Source: Symbiodinium natans (Eukaryota; Sar; Dinophyceae; Suessiales; Symbiodiniaceae). Taken from it: a DNA stretch of 40,000 nucleotides. Position 1 is the first letter of the stretch. The number at the start of each line of letters is the position of its first letter. Location of the stretch: the NCBI GenBank assembly GCA_905221605.1, contig CAJNDS010001735.1:67501-107500 (forward strand). Reading direction: 5' to 3'. The translations under genes were made by a program, and so were the position numbers. The notes beneath the pieces were generated by a model. It searched no databases. It worked only from the letters and a program-made list of their open reading frames with translations, and had not been told where the DNA came from. Of this stretch, positions 36,309-40,000 are shown piece after piece.

Positions 36309-39300
36309 GGTTTAGGGTTTAGGGTTTAGTGGCCAGGGTAGAAGCCTCGAAGGCCGAAATCTTTAAACGTTCGAACCCGGAACTGAAAGCCTCACACCCC
36401 CTCCTGCTACGCTGAAGCCCTTATGGCCCGGCGCAAGCTCTTAGTAAGGGCTGAATACCCTAGCCCAAAAAAGGTTCACCTTTTTCAGTTGCACTGGGGC
36501 CATATTTATCAAAAAAAAAGGTCAGAGGTTAACTGCCCAGCCCCTAAGATCTTGTTCCGAGAGTTTGAGGGTTCCCTCAGGATGCTTCTTAGGGTCCCTA
36601 AACCCTAAACCCTAAACCCACTTATGGTCCACCGGCGTTGTTCTCAAGATCCCCCAAGAACCTGCAACCTGGTGCCCCACACCCCAAAGACCCCAAACAC
36701 AGAGGACGTTGGCCCTTCCTCGACCGGACTAGGGTTTAGGGTTTAGGGTTTTAGGGTTTAGGGTTTAGGGTTTGGGGTTTGGGGTTTAGGGTTTAGGGTT
36801 TAGGGTTTAGGGTTTAGGGTTTGAGGTACGGGATAGGATGTAGGGCAGCCGAAACCCGAACGCTTCGAGTCCACAAGGAAGGCCGCCAAGACACGCTGAT
36901 CCCGAACAAAACCCAAGCCCCAAGCTCTACGCAAATGCCACACGTGGTCCGTCTTCAAAATGAAGGCCCCTTTCAAAATCAAAATCGGGGCCGAATGATC
37001 ACGCCCGAACCACACATGAGAAGAAGTCTAAGCAACCGTGCCGCGGCTGGTTGACAGTTGGGGTCCTCTAAAGCCCGAAACCCGGGAAGGTAGTTTCGAT
37101 GGGTCGGCCCTCATCTTCGTCAACCCCTAACACCTTAAGGGTTTAGGGTTTAGGGTTTAGGGTTTCGGGTTCAGGGCGGTCTGCGGCCCCCAAGAGACTG
37201 GTGATGGTGTCGACCGGAAGGCCAGCACGGCCGAGCTCCGCAGCAAAGTCTCGCGGCTGCCTAGAGGAGAAGTTTCTCGGTTTAGGGTTTAGGGTTTAGG
37301 GTTTCGGGTTTAGGGTTGCGGGTTTACGGTTTCGGGTTTAGGGTTGTTTATAGGCTTGTTTTCAGTTTAGGATTGAGGGGTTGAGGGGTTGAGGGGCTTG
37401 GGGGTTGGAAGCTTCTTTGAAGGTTCAGAGGTTTCAGGGCTGAGGGGTTGAGGCAGGGTTTTTTTTTGTTCTTGGGGGTCTGGGGGTAGAGGATGCTCCA
37501 TTTTTTGCGGGTTTGAGGGCGATGGTCGTTTCAGGACCCTAGACCCTAAACCCCAAACCTTTAAGGTTGAGGGCTTTAGGACTTTGAGGGCTTCAAGTAG
37601 GGCCTCGGGTTGCGACGTCAACTTCCTCAACACCCTAAAGCTCGACACCTTCAGCTGACAGCTCACCCTGTGCTCAGCTTCTTGAGGGTTTAGGGTTGAG
37701 GGCTAAGGCTTGGGATGTTCCCCCTGATTGTAATAGGGGGGTGCTAGAATCCCTATTTTAGGACTGTTCGTATAAAGGGGGAAGATCCCAAGTTTGGGGA
37801 CTTCTGCGTCAGAGAGGCGGGAACCGCAGAATCGAGCGCTCCAGGTACTCGTACTCCTCCCCTCCTTGGCCCAGGGTCGCCACAAAGCCGATCATGGGCA
37901 CCTCGCAGTAGGACTTGGGCAAGGTTTTTTGGGTTCTAGGCTTTAGGATTTGTACGTAAAGTCAGGGAAGACAGACAGTATCCCAGAGCTCCCGAACCCT
38001 AAGCCCAATCCCGGACCCTACAAGCCCAAAAAACCTCTAAACCCTGAACCCTAACCCTGAAGTCTAAGGTTCAGGGCTCTTTGGGGTTCTTGGGGATTCG
38101 GGGCTTAGAACCCTGAACCCTTGGGTTTCACGGTTTGGGTTTGGACCTCTCGCTTAGAGGCTTCATGGTGTGGGGTTTCAGGTTAGGGGTTTAGGGTTTG
38201 GGGTTTAGGGTGAGGGTTTAGGGTTTAGAATTTAGTAACTTAGGGTTTACATCTTTCGCCATGTGCCGCCACAGGCGCGACATGCGTGATGAAGCCACGG
38301 GCCACCTCAAGCAGGCGTAGGGTTTTGTTCAATCATGGTGGGATTCGGGTTCAGGGTTTAACATAGGGTTTCGGGTTAGGGTCGAGGGCTAAAGGTTTGA
38401 CATGGTACGCGCAGCAATATAGCAGCGATGTAAGCACCACCTCTGATCTGGCCATAGACTTACAGCCCGAGGAACCAAATCGAACTCTTCTCCCTAACCC
38501 GAAACCCGAAACCCTAAACCCTAAACCCTAAACCTTCAAACCTCAGGCCCCAACCCTGGGCCCGCCCCACCCCCGAAAGCCCTGAACCCTACACCCCCAA
38601 ACCCCTAAACCCTGAACCCAACAACCCTAAACCCCAGACCCTAAAACCCAAAAATCCTAAACCCCAGACCCTAAAGCCTAACACCCTCACACCCTGCGTA
38701 GACCCTAAACCCCCCCCCCCCAAACTCTAAACCCTAAACCTAAACTCCCTAAAACCCTGAAACCCTGAAACCCTAGATCTCTAGAACCCTAAAACCCTAA
38801 ACCCTACACCCCAAACCCCCAAACCCTAAACCCGAAACCCTAAACCCCAAACCCCCCCGAACCCCCCGAACCCTGAGTCGAACCTTCGACAGGAAGGTCT
38901 CGCCACCGGGCAGCGAGAGCTCGAGGATGCAAACACGACTCGAGTCCTGCCGGCGCTGTTCGGGGTTTGGGGTTTGGGGTTTGGGGTTTGGGGTCTGGGG
39001 TTTGGGGTTTGGGGTTTGGGGTTTGGGGTTTGGGGTTGGGGGTGTGGGGTGTGGGGTGTGGGGTGTGGGGTGTGGGGTTTGGGGTTTGGGGTTTGGGGTT
39101 TGGGGTTTGGGGTTTGGGGTTTGGGGTTTGGGGTTTGGGGTTTGGGGTTTGGGGTTTGGGGTTTGGGGTTTGGATTTTGGGGTTTGGGGTTTGGGGTTTG
39201 GGGTTTGGGGTTTGGGGTTTGGGGTTTGGGGTTTGGGGTTTGGGTTTGGGGTTTGGGGTTTGGGGTTGGGGGGTTTACGGGTTAAGGGTTTAGGGTTTGG

Positions 39301-39940
39301 GGGTTGAAGGGCTTAGGGCTTGGGAGTCTGCAGGTTTAGGTTTGAAGGGTTTTAAGGGTTCAGGGCTTGGGGGTTTAAAGGTTTAGATTTGAAGGGTTTA
39401 AGGGGTTTGGAGGGTTTACAGGTTTAGGTTTGAAGGGTTGAAGGGTTTAGGGTTTCGGGGGGTTGCAGGTTTAGGTATTGAAGGGCTTTAAGGGCTTAGG
39501 GGTTTGGGAGCTTAAGGGTTTGAGGGTTCAATGTTAAGGGTATAGGGGGTTGAGGGCTTAGGGGTTTCGGGGGTTCAGGGTTCAGGGTTCCACAGGAGTT
39601 TGTGTACAGAGGACTGTTCTCTTCCTCTTAACCTTAGACCATGAGCCTTCTGCACCCGAACCCTGTTCCTGAAGGGTTCTCGATGTAAACACGAAAACCT
39701 AACATCCCTAAACCCCAAACCCTAAACCCCTAAACTACCCTACAACCTAAATTCTTAAAATCATCGTCCCTTTTTGGGTCCCTGACACGGCGTTGCGGCC
39801 GCACAAAGGCACCCGGAGTTAAGAGAACACACGCCCAAACCCCCAAACTTAGGGTTTAGGGTTATGGCTTAGGGGCGCTTACCCCCTAAAACGTAAGGCA
39901 GGGCCTTCTTCCGCAGCACGCGGCGCATTTCCGCGAGAGC
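35910..39940 (-). CDS. Gene 3: multi-exon gene of unknown function, 5' end outside window
   Basis: Minus-strand exons at 39883-39940, 38884-38946, 38464-38493, 38267-38305, 37825-37901, 37188-37260 and a terminal exon 35910-35959 with TGA. Exons 38884 to 37188 are mutually in phase, with the split arginine codon between 37825 and 37188 restored. At least one exon is missing before the last (37188 ends in phase 0; the last needs one base) and one after 39883. Family not recognised; visible segments are [38 protein letters not shown] and [18 protein letters not shown]. Confidence 0.55.
36040..36332 (+). repeat. TTTAGGG then TTGAGGG / ATGAGGG array
   Basis: TTTAGGG units (36064-36135), then five ATGAGGG units (36154-36190) and about 18 TTGAGGG units to 36310, ending in TTTAGGG. 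Confidence 0.95.
36333..37140. other. Gene 3 intron region without a placed exon
   Basis: Includes an A-rich/C-rich patch (36420-36600, plus frame of 61 codons), a TTTAGGG array at 36732-36825, and a unique block 36830-37060 open on both strands (minus reads [20 protein letters not shown]). The missing gene 3 exon may lie here. Confidence 0.4.
37188..37260 (-). CDS. Gene 3 exon, [20 protein letters not shown]
   Basis: Continues SLLG. Acceptor CTCCTCTAG|G; donor GGG|GC, where the intron starts GCCGC. In phase with the exon at 37825. Confidence 0.66.
37710..37791. mobile_element. Inverted-repeat element, family A, copy 3
   Basis: Left TTGGGATGTTCCCCCTGATT and right GTATAAAGGGGGAAGATCCC are terminal complements. 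The interior CTAGAATCCCTATTTTAGGA then CTGTTCGTATAA is nearly that of copy 1. Confidence 0.88.
37825..37901 (-). CDS. Gene 3 exon, [20 protein letters not shown]
   Basis: Continues ERSIL plus two bases. Acceptor ACTGCGAG|G; donor CG|GT. The codon is completed to arginine by the next exon. Confidence 0.68.
38267..38305 (-). CDS. Gene 3 exon, [13 protein letters not shown]
   Basis: Acceptor GCTTGAG|G, donor GCG|GC, 13 codons, phase 0. An overlapping frame ([18 protein letters not shown] up to GTAAAC) is the alternative. Confidence 0.45.
38464..38493 (-). CDS. Gene 3 microexon, [10 protein letters not shown]
   Basis: Thirty bases between an acceptor that is itself part of a telomere-like unit (GGGTTAG|GG) and the canonical donor GCT|GTAAGT. 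Phase 0 at both ends, consistent with neighbours. Confidence 0.5.
38495..38870 (-). repeat. Degenerate CCCTAAA-type array
   Basis: Long mixture of CCCTAAA, CCCTGAA, CCCCAAA, CCCTAAAA and CCCAGACC units with C-runs, next to the microexon at 38464. Confidence 0.88.
38884..38946 (-). CDS. Gene 3 exon, [20 protein letters not shown]
   Basis: 21 codons ending K. Acceptor CCGGCAG|G, donor AAG|GT, phase 0 at both ends. A TTTGGGG array begins 15 bases from its acceptor. Confidence 0.66.
38957..39268 (+). repeat. TTTGGGG array with GTGTGGG block
   Basis: About 43 units, mostly TTTGGGG, with a cluster of five TGTGGGG units at 39041-39077. Three overlapping frames of over 100 codons (GFGVWGL repeats) across it are artefacts. 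Confidence 0.97.
39269..39600 (+). repeat. Degenerate TTTAGGG / TTTGAAGGG stretch
   Basis: A higher-order unit of about 60 bases (GGTTTAGGTTTGAAGGGTTT..AGGG) recurs three or four times, which is a decayed tandem duplication of array sequence. Confidence 0.75.
39883..39940 (-). CDS. Gene 3 exon, [19 protein letters not shown]
   Basis: Acceptor CTGCCAG|G; canonical donor G|GTAAGC. Basic helix-like peptide. Confidence 0.62.
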
Positions 39941-40000
39941 CTGGCAGCAGGTCTTCGGTTTTGGGGCTTTGGGGTTAGGATTTAGAGTTCAAGGCCTACT

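Noticed and set aside
36800-37054. Frames of over 70 codons on both strands
   Set aside because: Neither strand has a motif or matching splice sites; retained only as a place where a missing gene 3 exon may lie.
38927-39307. Open frame of 126 codons with GFGVWGL repeats
   Set aside because: It is a translation of a TTTGGGG array; all three forward frames are open for the same reason. The same applies to 21451-21906.

Overview
The window reads like nuclear DNA of a dinoflagellate or a close relative (inference). Most of it is telomere-type repeat (TTTAGGG on either strand, plus variants such as TTTTAGGG, TTTGGGG, TTGAGGG and TTTAGGGG). Between the arrays lie unique patches of roughly 40-150 bases, and many of these are exons. 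Their edges follow one rule: the acceptor is nearly always AG|G and the donor is GC, GT or GA. That spectrum is known from dinoflagellate introns. No prokaryotic operon, Shine-Dalgarno site, tRNA, rRNA or CRISPR was seen.

Gene 1 (minus strand, about 194-17240) is a pyridoxal-phosphate glutamate decarboxylase cut into at least 22 exons of 35-114 bases. Its exons collinearly give the N-terminal region, the substrate-domain glycine turn, the HVDAASGG aspartate motif, the SISASGHKFG lysine motif and the NFSRPA region. The 3' end probably lies left of the window. Gene 2 (minus, stop at 19335, exons traced to 29531 and perhaps 33510) is an unrecognised protein; its best exons join in one open phase to a stop codon. 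Gene 3 (minus, stop at 35910, running off the right edge) is another unrecognised multi-exon gene.

Three intron-poor, frame-damaged coding patches stand apart from the spliced genes: 3114-4219 (unknown, with a diverged inverted piece at 2861-2920), 30848-31885 (J-domain joined to an FCP1-like HAD domain) and 34155-34577 (a small protein with a hydrophobic segment and a Gly/Met/Gln-rich tail). They look like retrocopies or decaying copies, although sequencing error could explain some of the shifts.

The introns also hold about eight families of short non-coding elements with terminal inverted repeats (roughly 80-360 bases). Several have two or three copies here, and one is nested in another with a clear ATTT target duplication. 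The main observation is that telomere-type repeats and tiny inverted-repeat elements make up the introns of ordinary genes. Arrays often lie in opposite orientation within one intron, so the pre-mRNA could fold between the splice sites.
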